A stretch of 64,000 bases of DNA from Tachypleus tridentatus (Eukaryota > Arthropoda > Merostomata > Xiphosura > Limulidae). A program made the position numbers and the translations under genes. The first letter of the stretch is position 1, and every line of letters begins with the position of its first letter. Positions 47,064 through 57,517 of the stretch are shown piece by piece. The stretch covers positions 15,011,798 through 15,075,797 of the forward strand of contig NC_134837.1 in the NCBI RefSeq assembly GCF_004210375.1, in the 5' to 3' direction. Below the pieces are notes generated by a model that saw only the letters and a list, made by a program, of their open reading frames with translations, had not been told where the DNA came from and searched no databases.

Positions 47064-47569
47064 TTAAGTGGGTGAAAACAAAGGATTTCAGAAAAAAAAA
47101 CGACGGCTGGGAAAATTTATCACAATCATTGAAATACTTGCAAACGTTCAACCGTATTTTATCCTTGGTACATGTGTGTGCATGTATAAATAAAATTATT
47201 TTTTTCAGATATTCGCACAAAGTACGAAAAACTACTTGCTTATAGCTGACCCTAATTTTGAACTGATAAACTACAGGGAAATCAGCAACTCTATGGACGA
47301 AGGAACCAGGAGAAACGGAAATAAGACGTTTGGTAGGGAAAGATTGGTAACTGTTATTAATATCTGGTTTCCCGTACACTACATATCCGCGTTTTATCAT
47401 CACATTTTATAAACTTTTCCATTTGAAAAAGTTAAAGTGAATTTTACACTTTCTTGGGCCCTTACCCCTGATCCTCCTATGTTTATGCCTTGCACGCACT
47501 TTAAACTTCACCCCTTTCTTCTCCCGGCAATTTTTATTTCCTTCACCTCTATAGCGAACAACACCTACC

Positions 47570-47645
47570 GCTAACTTTTGGGCTACTCTTTTAACAACGA
47601 ATAGTGGAATTGACCATTACATTATAACGTACACCTGGTGCTGTA
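47570..47645 (-). repeat. tRNA-headed SINE fragment
   Basis: A body piece only: TTTTGGGCTACTCTTTTAAC, GAATAGTGGAATTGACCATT. It is followed by a poly-A-like run. Confidence 0.65.
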
Positions 47646-47794
47646 CTTAAAAAAAAAAAAAAAAGGTAAATTAATAATGATTTTTCCAAACTGTCAGTTT
47701 GATATTTACTTATTAATAAAAGACGTGTAATAAAACATAGAATATTATTCTTGGTGACGAGAAACCCAATTAAAATAAAAATGTATATCAGTAC

Positions 47795-47865
47795 GGCTGG
47801 TATGGGTGTAAACACTTTTATTGATTAGGAGAGAACAACGTTTCGATCGTTCTGAGATACATAGA
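47795..47865 (-). repeat. Penelope-type terminal fragment (family 2)
   Basis: On the minus strand it reads GATCGAAACGTTGTTCTCTC and then AATCAATAAAAGTGTTTACA, like the fragments at 10.4 and 14.2 kb. It is better preserved in the GAAACGTTGTTC block. Confidence 0.45.
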
Positions 47866-48186
47866 ATGTTATTATTGCATTTTTGTTACGTATCCCTTCT
47901 AAGGATGTAACAAAAAACTGCTTGAATTATAGAGAAGATCAGTTTCAAACACTTGTAGTTTAAAATGGAGATGTTTTGCTGGTCTATGTTGCACCAACTA
48001 CTTTGTAATAAAAGGTATAGAGGGGTGAACTGAAGAGGATAACAATACAATCCTTGCTATTTTTATCTTCTCAGACACTGTCATAAATCTTTCTCAAATT
48101 TTGATAAATGTAAAAAGCAGAGGCAAATGTATAGCTGACTACAAGTTGAATATTTGTGTAAAAACGGCTCGTTTGTTTTACGTAGA

Positions 48187-48231
48187 GGAGCGAACAACGT
48201 TTCGACCTTCTTCGATCATCGTCAGGTTCAC
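48187..48231 (-). ncRNA. hammerhead-ribozyme-like motif in Penelope copy A, left terminus
   Basis: On the minus strand: GTGAA, C, core CTGACGA, an extra T, stem GATC, loop GAAGAA, stem GGTC, core GAAA, a tiny stem (AC/GT, loop GTT), then TTCGC, which can pair with GTGAA. This order (stem I, CUGANGA, stem II, GAAA, short stem III) is that of a type I hammerhead. The extra T after CTGACGA departs from the simplest consensus. Confidence 0.5.
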
Positions 48232-48436
48232 AAAGAAAGAAAGAGGTAACTTACTGGAAACTGACCACATGTTTGAAAAGAGGTGTGTAGCTGAGTGTCG
48301 GAATGTAGAGGGCGGGCTTAAATGTTGGAATATATAATTTTATATTATTTATTTTATTATTATTATTTATTATATTATTATTTTTTAAATATAGGTACAA
48401 AGATGTTCCTTTGTATTGGTTTATTTTGGGCTTAAG

Positions 48437-49110
48437 TTATTGTATAAGTAAGGCTTCTTTAATTTTGCGTTTGTTTATGTTTGTTTCTTTATTTAGTATT
48501 TGAGTGTTTTCTATGGTTATGTTGTGTTTATTTGACTTGCAGTGTTCGAAAACGTGTGAAGGTGACTTTTTATGTTCTTTGAATCTGGTTTCCATTTTTC
48601 TACTTGTTTCTCCAATATAGAAGTCGTGGCAGTTATCACATTGTATTTTATAAATAATGTTGGTGTGGTGTTTGTCAGTGTAGTTTTTACATAGCATAGA
48701 CCTCAGTTTTGTGCCTGGTTTTTGAATAAATTTGGTATAAACTGGAATGTCATATTTTGTTACTAGTTTTTGCCAAATGTTGGTTATTTGTCTGCTGATG
48801 TCAGGAATATATGGTATACAGAGTATATGGTTTCGAGATTTTTTGATTCGTGAGATATATTTACTTTTGTTGGTTCATTTTGCTTTCTGTCTAGGTGTGT
48901 GCGTACAATGTTTTCTACGGTTTGTAGAGGAAACTTATTGATGTTGATAAAGTATTGTTTTATTCTGTCTAATTCATCGTTAATTTTATCTGGTGAGCAT
49001 AGTTTTTTTGGCTTTGTTTATTTGGTTTCTTAGTATGTTAATTTGTTTTTGTTTCATGTGCTGAGTCCCAAAAAATGTATAGTCCAGTATGGGTGATTTT
49101 TCGGTGGATT
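48437..49110 (-). pseudogene. Penelope-like RT C-terminus and GIY-YIG endonuclease remnant
   Basis: The clearest frame (48697-48437) reads TNIIYKIQCDNCHDFYIGET, then SRKMETRFKEHKKSPSHVFE, HCKSNKHNITIENTQIL and KRKIKEALLIQ. IIY..YIG is the GIY-YIG core, followed by the catalytic-type R in TRFKEH. Upstream, in shifted frames, lie IPYIPDISRQI, a segment common between the RT thumb and the endonuclease in Penelope-like elements, and FPLQTVENIVRTHLDRK. In active elements this nuclease nicks the target for reverse transcription. Confidence 0.8.
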
Positions 49111-49198
49111 TCTGTTGTAAATTGTGTTTCGACACTCCGTTACACAACCCCTTTCAAACATGTGGTCAGCTTCCGGTCAGTTACCTCTTTTTTTCTTT

Positions 49199-49243
49199 GT
49201 GAACCTGACGATGACCGAAGAAGATCGAAACGTTGTTCGCTCC
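49199..49243 (+). ncRNA. hammerhead-ribozyme-like motif in Penelope copy A, right terminus
   Basis: The inverted counterpart: GTGAAC, CTGACGA, T, GACC, GAAGAA, GATC, GAAACGTTGTTCGC. One stem II pair is mismatched (GACC against GATC). Confidence 0.45.
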
Positions 49244-49714
49244 TCTACGTAAAAAATCTTCTCAACTCAAACGAGCCGTTTTTACATAAATATTTTTTTC
49301 TACAAGAGGGTTTTCTCGACATCACTGATGACTACAAGTTGATTAAAACTATAATCGGTTTGTGATAGGCCATTCACACTTCATTCTGTAAATAGTTGCT
49401 TGTTTATTCACACTATAGGAGTGGCAGCCCTTTAGGCTCACCTACTGTCACGTGATATGTTGGCATAGTGGGGTGCGAGCGTGGTTAATTAACTAATTAA
49501 TGATCTATTCGACACATAGAAGATTTTCGTTAAACGGAATCGCAATTATGCAACCCAGAACGTATAACTGGTGCTAGGAACAACCAGGAAATATAAATTA
49601 TGGGCTGGTCTGATTCATGACTAATCATTAGCTAAGCTGCATTACTTGTGAGAAATGTAAAAAACGTGTGAAGAAAGTGAAGAGTTTCTTATTTTTCTTC
49701 AACCGCTTCCTCTT

Positions 49715-50080
49715 TCCTCAGAGCTTAGCGGTAAACTTGCAGGCTAATAACGTTGCTATCCAAAACCCAGATAGCCCATTGAGTAGCTTGTGTTTAACAA
49801 CAAATAAAACATTTCTTCAAGATATTTATTAAACAACCGAAAATAGAAAAAATGTAAGACGTAAAGTCAAATAAGTAGTGTTATTGGTTCAATTAGTGAG
49901 ATTTTGAAGGGTAAAGTATAACAACGTTTCGATTTCAAACGCAACGTTATCTACTTTGCTTGAAACAAGTCACAATACATTTGGTCTGGTTGTCGTTAAG
50001 CAGAGAGCTACATAAAGGACTATAAATATCATCCCCATCACAGGTATCGAGACCCAGTTTTTGGCATTGTAAGCCTGTGC
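49715..50080. repeat. pieces of the second tRNA-related SINE family
   Basis: At 49725-49815 GCGGTAAACTTGCAGGCTAA and CCCAGATAGCCCATTGAGTA, in plus orientation. At 49980-50075 an opposite piece with AGGTATCGAGACCCAG. Both are short and diverged. Confidence 0.45.
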
Positions 50081-50639
50081 ATGTTTGTTATTTTCTTGTG
50101 TTTTTTTTTCAATCGCTGTCCATACAGACTGGTTCAGTTACTTTAGAACACAATTAACATGTTGGAATATTCTTCTAAACTCTGTTATTAGAATGCAGTC
50201 TGTGATCATTTTACTTTATAAGTTTCTACTACACGTTTCTTTATGACTAAACACACAGTCATCTAGTTTATATCTGTCTTTCGAACTATATTTTTTATGC
50301 GTACTTATACCCCAACAGAAGTCTAGAGTACTCAACACACTGCTAGATGTTATGATACAATAATACTCAAAGAATACAATGAAAAACTGAGAAGGTTCTG
50401 GTGACATGTCGCAATAACATAACGACCACCAATTCATAACTATTCAACTACGTAACATATGTTTCGTAAACAGCAATGTAAACACACTTGCCATAAACTA
50501 TCGCTTCTAAATATAACTAAATGTAACACTTGTGCTATATAACTATGTAACTATTTTTATAGTCGCTACAGGTGTATCAGAGTGGGTTCTTTCATTATCA
50601 CCGTTTACTTTTATAGTTACTCAGCAAGTTATACTTATT

Positions 50640-53018
50640 ATTTAACACTTGTAACTCATACCTATCCTTTATCACTGTAACTCATACTTATCCTTTATCA
50701 CTATAACTCATACCTATCCTTTAACACTGTAACTCATACCTATCCTTTGTCACTATAACTCATACATACCCTTTATCACTGTAACTCATACTTATCCTTT
50801 GTCACTGTAACTCATACTTATCCTTTATCACTGTAACTCATACTTATCCTTTATCACTGTAACTCATATTTATCACTTATCACTGTAACTCATACTTATC
50901 CTTTAACACTGTAACTCATACCTATCCTTTATCACTGTAACTCATACTTATCCTTTATCACTGTAACTCATACTTATCCTTTATCACTGTAACTCATATT
51001 TATCACTTATCACTGTAACTCATACTTATCCTTAACACTGTAACTCATACTTATACTTTATCACTGTAACTCATACTTATTCTTTATCACTGTAACTCAT
51101 ACTTATCCTTTATCACTGTAACTCATCCTTTAACACTGTAACTCATACTTATCCTTTCTCACTAGAACTCATACTTATCCTTTATCACTGTAACTCATAC
51201 TTATCCTTTAACACTATAACTCATACTTATCCTTTGTCACTGTAACTCATACTTATCCTTTGTCACTGAAACTCATACTTATCCTTTATCACTGTAACTC
51301 ATACTTATGCTTTATCACTGTAACTCATCCTTTAACACTGTAACTCATCCTTTAACACTGTAACTCATACTTATCCTTTATCACTAGAACTCATACTTAT
51401 CCTTTAACACTATAACTCATACTTATCCTTTGTCACTGTAACTCATACTTATCCTTTAACACTATAACTCATACTTATCCTTTATCACTGTAACTCATAC
51501 TTATCCTTTATCACTGTAACTCATACTTATCCTTTATCACTGTAACTCATACTTATCCTTTAACACTATAATTACTATACTTATCTCTTTATCACTGTAA
51601 CTCATACTTATCTCTTATCACTGTAACTCATCTTATACTTATCTCCTTATCACTGTAACTCATACTTATCCTTTAACACTATAACTCATACTTATCCTTT
51701 GTCACTGTAACTCATACTTATCCTTTGTCACTGTAACTCATACTTATCCTTTATCACTGTAACTCATACTTATCCTTTATCACTAGAACTCATATCTTAA
51801 CACTGTAACTCATACTTATCTCTTTTCTGTACTGTAAACTCATACTTATTCTTTTTCACTAGAACTCATACTTTATCCTTTATCACTGTAACTCATACTT
51901 ATCTCTTAACACTATAACTCATACTCTATCCTTAACACTGTAACTCATATACTTATCATACTTATTTCTCACTGTAACTCATACTTATCCTTTCTCACTA
52001 GAACTCATACTTATCTCTTAACACTATAACTCATACTTATCTCTTATCACTGTAACTCTCATACTTTATCTTATCCTCTTATCACTGTAACTCATATACT
52101 TATCCTTTTATCACTGTAACTCATACTTATCTCTTAACACTATAATCTACTTATACTTATCCTTTGTCACTGTAACTCATCTTATCCTTATACTTATCCT
52201 TTGTCACTGTAACTCATACTTATCCTTTATCACTATCACTAACTCATACTTTATCTTATCTTTTATCACTGTAACTCATACTTATCCTTTATCACTAGAA
52301 CTCATCCTTTAACACTGTAACTCATACTTATCCTTTCTCACTGTAACTCATACTTATCCTTTCTCACTGTAACTCATACTTATCCTTTATCACTAGAACT
52401 CATACTTATCCTTAACACTGTAACTCATACTTATCCTATTTCTCACTGTGAACAGTAACTCATACTTTATCCTTTCTCACTGTAACTCATATCTTTATAC
52501 TTATCTCTTTCACTGTAACTCACTTAACACTGATACTTATCCTTTATCACTATAACTCATACTTATCCTTTAACACTGTAACTCATACTGATCCTTTAGC
52601 ACTGTAACTCATATCTATCCTTTCTCACTGTAACTCATACTTATCCTTTAACACTGTAACTCATACTTATCTTATCACTTATCACTGTAACTCATCCTTA
52701 TCCTTTAACACTGTAACTCATACTTATCCTTTATCACTACAACTCATACTTGTCCTTTAACACTGTAACTCATACTTATCCTTTGTCACTGTAACTCATA
52801 CTTATCCTTTAACACTGTAACTCATACTTATCCTTTATCACTGTAACTCATACTTATCCTTTGTCACTGTAACTCATACTTATCCTTTATCACTGTAACT
52901 CATACTTATCCTTTAACACTGTAACTCATACTTATCCTTTGTCACTACAACTCATACTTATCCTTTAACACTGTAACTCATACTTATCCTTTCTCACTGT
53001 AACTCATACTTATCCTTT
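50640..53018. repeat. minisatellite, 26-bp unit CACTGTAACTCATACTTATCCTTTAT, about 90 copies
   Basis: About 2.4 kb of head-to-tail units (first 20 bases CACTGTAACTCATACTTATC, then CTTTAT). Common variants are TATCAC, AACAC, GTCAC and CTCAC before TGTAACTC, TGTAACTC changing to TAGAACTC or TATAACTC, and short 19-20-bp units lacking ATACTTATC. The first 0.9 kb and last 0.5 kb are regular. About 51560-52520 contains many irregular insertions. Confidence 0.97.
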
Positions 53019-53352
53019 ATTAAATAGCTATGTGAATGCCCTTTCTATGAAAATAAGAATTATGAACAAACGGAACATAATATCGTGAACAAGTAACTTA
53101 TCTATGTCGTGCCAAGAACTGGTTCCACTCTTCCAGATGCATTTGGCATTAGCTTCAAACGATGCACCTGTCACATGAACGACCTCGTATCCTGAGAGCG
53201 AGGTTATTAACCTAGATCCACATCACTTTTCTTAAAGAGATGTCGTCTCGAGCATAAAAAAATACGCAGTGAGAGTTCTGTGTTGGAAGGCGGAAACGTC
53301 TGAATCGAGAACGTGAAAAGGATCTAGGTAACGGGAAGTTTTCAATATAGCT

Positions 53353-53421
53353 GGATGTATGTCACCATGTTTGATGGATGTATGTCAGCATATTTGGTGG
53401 ATGTATGTCACCATGTTTGAT
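53353..53421. repeat. tandem repeat, 23-bp unit, three copies
   Basis: GGATGTATGTCACCATGTTT plus GAT begins at 53353, 53376 and 53399. The middle copy has a few changes. Confidence 0.85.
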
Positions 53422-53684
53422 TTGGGGGTTTAGTTGAAGTAAGACGATGGTCGCTTTCTATTATTCGCTTGTTCACGTTTAACACTTGTACCCATCGTGA
53501 GTATGAAACCACGATATATAGTGTTATAAGTTCCCAAGATTGCCGCAGAGCCACAGGGAGAGAAAACACTTTCTACAGCTGCCCAATTTATGCGTTACTT
53601 ATCCGTGAGTTTCGTGGTGAAGTGTCTTGATATAATCAATAAAATAATTTAAATATCTAAGCCTCATTATAATAAAATTTGATA

Positions 53685-53932
53685 GAAAGCTACACGAGGG
53701 CTGTCTGCGCTGGCTATCTCTAATTTAACAGTGTTAGACTAGAGGAAAAGGTGCTAATTACCACCATCCACTGCCAACTTTTGGGCTACTCTTTTACCAA
53801 AGAATAGTAGGATTGACCATCACATTATAACGCCCCCATGGCTGAAAGGACGAAGATGTTTGGTGTGACGGGGATTTGAATCCGTTACCCTTGGATTACG
53901 AGTTGAGAGCCTTAACCACCTGGCCATGCCAA
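53685..53932 (-). repeat. tRNA-headed SINE
   Basis: A full-length, moderately diverged copy: tail AGAAAGCTACACGAGGGCTG, body TTTTGGGCTACTCTTTTACC, B box reversed as GGGGATTTGAATCC, head ending CACCTGGCCATGCC. Confidence 0.82.
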
Positions 53933-54159
53933 GACCGAAATGTTTGTTGTCTTCATAAATAAGAAAGTGGAACACGAATCTGCAAGTTACAAAATATGTC
54001 GGTTGGGCAGAATCAGTTCATATTTTCAAACCTTGTTGAGGAATACCATTGTTTTTTGGCTCTGCTGTTGGTCATGCATATTGGCTTTGTAGAATAAAGA
54101 AAAAAGTAACTGAAGCATACACAAAACGAAGAAACCCCATTTGTAGAGATATATACATA

Positions 54160-55781
54160 CAGTCATGTGAAAAGTTAGGACACTCTATGAAAGCCTATGT
54201 ATTTTTGTAACATTTTTGGATATATAGATATTTATTCTCAATATTAACAATACTGAGAGATTATAGTATTATAACTAAACAATTAAAACTGAAGAAAAGA
54301 CTTTTCAAGATCTTCTGTAAATGTAATTCTACAAAAATGCATATTCTAACTGAGGAAAAAGTTAAGACACCCCCACATATATTCCCACGTAAAATGGCTC
54401 AACTCACACACAGGTGTATCACACTAGGTGCACATGATTAGAAGATCGTTACTCAGCATTGTGAATAAGGCTTGCCCTGTTTAAACCTCAGACATTTAGT
54501 TTGGTGTGCTCCTGACTGTTGAAGTGAGAGTGAGCACCATGGTGAGAGCAAAAGAACTGTCTGAGGCCTTCAGAAAGAAAATTGTAGCAGTTTATGAGTC
54601 TGGTAAGGGATTTAAGAAGATCCCAAAACATTTTGAAATCAGCCATTCCATTCTCCGGAAAATAGTCAACAAGTGAAGGGCTTTCAAAACAACTGCCAAC
54701 ATGCCCAGGTCTGGTCGTCCAAGCAAGTTTACCCCGAGAGCAGATCGCAAGATGCTAAAAGAGGTCTCCAAGCACCCTAACATGTCATCAGTGGACCTAC
54801 AGCAGGCTGTGGCTACTGTTGATGTGAAAGTGCATGCCTCTACAATCAGAAAGAGACTGCACAAGTTTAACTTGCATGGGAGGTGTGCAAGGAGGAAACC
54901 TTTGCTCTCTAAGAAAAACATCAACGCCAGAGTGAAGTTTTCCAGAGAGAATGTAGACAAAGAACAGGACTTCTGGAATAATGTTTTTTGGACAGATGAG
55001 TCCAAAATTGAATTATTTGGACACCAGAACAGAGGACATGTTTAGCGTAAACCAAATACAGCATTCCAGGAAAAGAACCTCATACCAACTGTGAAGCATG
55101 GAGATGGAAGTGTCATGGTTTGGGGCTGCTTTGCTGCAGCAGGACCTGGACAGCTCACAATCATAGAATCCACCATGAATTCTTCTATGTATCAGAGAGT
55201 GCTTGAGGATCATGTGAGACCATCTGTAAGAAAATTAAAGCTGAAGCGGAACTGGACCCTGCAACACGACAATGGCCCAAAACATACTAGTAAATCCGCC
55301 AAGAACTGGCTGAAAACTAAGAAATGGAGAGTCCTGGAATGGCCGAGTCAAAGCCCAGATCTTAATCCCATTGAGATGCTGTGGGGTGACTTGAAACGGG
55401 CTGTACATGCAAGAAACCCCTGAAACATCTCACAGCTGAAAGAATTCTGCATTGAGAAGTGGGGCAAACTTTCTTCAGATCGATGTAAAAGACTGGTAGA
55501 TGGCGACAAGAAGCGTCTCACTGCAGTTATTTCAGCCAATGGGGGTAACACTAGCTACTAGGGGGTAGGGTGTCCTAACGTTTTCCTCAGTTAGAATATG
55601 CATTTTTGTAAAATTACATTTACAGAAGATCTTGAAAAGTCTTTTCTTCAGTTTAAATTGTTTAGTTTTATTCCAATAATTTCTCAGTATTGTTGAAATT
55701 GAGATTAAATATTTATATATCCAAAAATGTTACAAAAATGTACAGGCTTTCATTGGGTGTCCTAACTTTTTCACATGACTC
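54160..55781 (+). mobile_element. Tc1/mariner element, nearly intact, inserted in Penelope copy B
   Basis: 1622 bp flanked by TA (54158-54159, 55782-55783). The termini are about 210-bp inverted repeats with the IR/DR layout: an outer motif GTGAAAAGTTAGGACAC and an inner motif GGAAAAAGTTAAGACACCC in each. It carries a 340-codon transposase frame with three in-frame stops and no frameshift. Confidence 0.93.
54539..55561 (+). pseudogene. Tc1 DD34E transposase, full length, three nonsense codons
   Basis: 340 codons from MVRAKELSEAFRKKIVAVYE to NGGNTSY. The N-terminus carries helix-turn-helix sequence (KGFKKIPKHFEISHSILRKI) and the GRP hook motif (PRSGRPSKFTPR). The catalytic triad is complete: D153 (FWTDESK), D244 (LQHDNGPKH) and E279 (LNPIEMLWGDLK), with 34 residues between the last two. 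Stops are at codons 46 (TGA), 169 (TAG, where Tc1 relatives have Trp) and 295 (TGA). The frame is otherwise continuous, so the element died recently. It would cut and paste its own termini; as read, it makes no full-length enzyme. Confidence 0.93.
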
Positions 55782-55823
55782 TACGTAAAAACGGCTGATA
55801 TGGATAGAAAAACTCTATGTAGA

Positions 55824-55868
55824 GGAGCGGACAACGTTTCGACCTTCTTCTGTCATCGTCAGGTTCAC
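55824..55868 (-). ncRNA. hammerhead-ribozyme-like motif in Penelope copy B, left terminus
   Basis: On the minus strand: GTGAAC, CTGACGA, T, GACA, GAAGAA, GGTC, GAAACGTTGTCCGC. The cleavage triplet position reads GTC, the classical hammerhead triplet, where copy A has GTT. One stem II pair is lost. Confidence 0.45.
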
Positions 55869-56059
55869 AAAGAAAGAAAGAAGTAACTGATCGATAGCTG
55901 ACAACATGTTTGAAGGGGGTTGTGTAACTGAGTATAGGAATTAGAGGGCGTGCTTATATGTTTGATTATTTTTATTAATATAGGTATAAAGGTGTTTCTT
56001 TGTATTGGTTTATTTTGGGCTTGAGTTGTTTTATAAGTAAGTTGTTGTATATCCCATGA

Positions 56060-56440
56060 ATTAAAAAATCACGAAACCATATACTGCTGCATACCATATA
56101 TTCCCAATATCAGCAGAAAAATAGCCAATATTTAGCACAAAAACTTAGATCTATCCCATGTAAAAATTACACTGACAAATACCACACCAACATTATTAAT
56201 AAAATACAATGTGATAACTGCCACGACTTCTGTATTGGAGAACAATTTAAAAAATGGAACTCAGGTCCAAAGAACACAAAAAGCCACCTTCACACGTTTT
56301 CGAACAAATAAACACAACATAACCATAGAAAACATCCAAAACTAAATAAAGAAACAAACATAAACAAACGCAAAATTAAAGAAGCCTTACTTATACAACA
56401 ACTCAAACTCAAAATAAACCAATGCAAAGGAACACATTTA
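56060..56440 (+). pseudogene. Penelope-like GIY-YIG endonuclease remnant (copy B)
   Basis: In shifting frames: KNYTDKYHTNIINKIQCDNC, HDFCIGEQF (YIG changed to CIG), then KETNINKRKIKEALLIQQLK and LKINQCKGTHLY. It is collinear with copy A and more damaged. Confidence 0.75.
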
Positions 56441-56558
56441 TACCTATATTAATAAATATAATCAATTATCTTAGTACGCCCTCTACATTCCTATACTCAG
56501 TTACACAACCCCCTTTAAACATGTGGTTAGCTATCGGTCAGTTACCTCTTTCTTTTTT

Positions 56559-56603
56559 GTGAACTTGACAATGACCAAAGACGGTCGAAATGTTGTTCGC
56601 TCC
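56559..56603 (+). ncRNA. hammerhead-like motif, degenerate, Penelope copy B right terminus
   Basis: GTGAAC, TTGACAA, T, GACC, AAAGAC, GGTC, GAAATGTTGTTCGC. Stem II (GACC/GGTC) is perfect, but the CTGANGA core has two changes, so it is unlikely to cleave. Confidence 0.35.
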
Positions 56604-56785
56604 TCTACATAAAAATTTTCTCAACCCAAACCGCCGTTTTTACATATACATTTTTCTCTACAAAACGAAGAAATGATCAGTTCGTGACAAATTCATTAAT
56701 ACGAAAATAAGAACACGTTGAAATTGATGAGTTATTCAAGTTTTTGAACTACCATATTAAAAGCATTCGTCAATTCCTCTAGGGC

Positions 56786-57052
56786 CCTGCATGGCAAGGT
56801 GGTTAAATCATTCGATTCGTAATCTGAGGGTCGGAGGTTCGAATGCCCATAACTCCAAACATTCTCGTCCTTTCAGCTGTGGGGGCGTTATAATGTGACG
56901 GTTAATTGCACTATTCCTTGGTGAAAGAGCATTTCAAGAGTTGGCGGTGAGTGGTGATGACTAGCTGCTTTCCCTCTAGTCTTACCCTGCTAAATTAGGG
57001 ACAGCTAGTCCAGATAGCCCTCGAGTAGCTTTGCGAGAAATTCAAAACAAAC
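56786..57052 (+). repeat. tRNA-headed SINE
   Basis: Head CCCTGCATGGCAAGGTGGTT, B box GGAGGTTCGAATGCC, body GAGTTGGCGGTGAGTGGTGA, tail AAATTCAAAACAAACAAAAC. Full length. Confidence 0.85.
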
Positions 57053-57059
57053 AAAACTT

Positions 57060-57265
57060 TCCCCTAGTGGCTTAGCGATAAGTCTGAGTACAGCGTTAAA
57101 AATCCGGTTTTGTTTAACAATAAACAAAAAAAAATCGAAGTTCTCTCTCCTTGACTCAATGGTAAGTCTGAAGGCTTATAACGCTAAAAGACAGGTTTTG
57201 ATACCAGCGTTGGACATAGCATAAACAGTCTATTTGATAGCTTTGCGCTTAATAATAAAAAACAC
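57060..57265 (+). repeat. two pieces of the second tRNA-related SINE family
   Basis: CCCCTAGTGGCTTAGCGATA ending in AATAAACAAAAAAAA (57061-57133), then TTGACTCAATGGTAAGTCTG ending in TTTGCGCTTAATAATAAA (57152-57260). They are adjacent, same-orientation fragments. Confidence 0.6.
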
Positions 57266-57453
57266 AAAGTATTTAAGGGCCAGACATATTCTTGACGTAC
57301 GTTTTGTTTTATCCAAAATGTTGTTTGTGCCATGCTACATTTTGATAGTTCTTTCTAGGACTAGAATTCCGTGAAATTTCGAATTTGCTTTCTAGCCTAC
57401 CTGCAAATAAAAACATAGGTGTATTTACAAAGGGTGACTAATTTTCATGGTCC

Positions 57454-57517
57454 ATAACCTAAACTAGTCCTATTAATCGATAACCTAAACTAGTTCTCCT
57501 AATCCATAACCTAAACT
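57454..57517. repeat. tandem repeat, 26-bp unit, 2.5 copies
   Basis: ATAACCTAAACTAGTYCT-type units begin at 57454, 57480 and 57506. Confidence 0.8.

Larger units (their letters stand above)
48136..49342 (-). mobile_element. Penelope-like element copy A, with inverted termini and 14-bp target-site duplication
   Basis: The element body (48150-49328) is flanked by TGACTACAAGTTGA at 48136-48149 and 49329-49342. Its ends are inverted copies of about 160 bp (about 48155-48310 and 49120-49300) containing GTAGAGGAGCGAACAACG. Between them the minus strand encodes the C-terminal part of a Penelope-like polyprotein ending in a GIY-YIG endonuclease. Most of the RT is absent or decayed, so the copy is 5'-truncated. 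Confidence 0.82.
54121..56673 (+). mobile_element. Penelope-like element copy B, with inverted termini, 14-bp target-site duplication and nested Tc1
   Basis: ACAAAACGAAGAAA at 54121-54134 and 56660-56673 flanks the element. The left terminus (TTTGTAGAGATATATACA, then CGTAAAAACGGCT after the nested Tc1) is the inverse of the right terminus (CCGTTTTTACATATACATTT, TTCTCTACA). The inverted parts run to about 55975 and from about 56470. Between them the plus strand carries a decayed GIY-YIG C-terminus. The layout is the same as copy A, but the ORF lies on the opposite strand of the window. Confidence 0.82.

Noticed and set aside
47036-47403. Overlapping frames on both strands, 69 and 138 codons
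   Set aside because: They begin in the SINE tail and run into non-repetitive AT-rich sequence. No motif, splice signal or similarity.
50640-53018. CRISPR-like regular repeats
   Set aside because: The units are contiguous with no unique spacers, and the genome is eukaryotic. It is a minisatellite.
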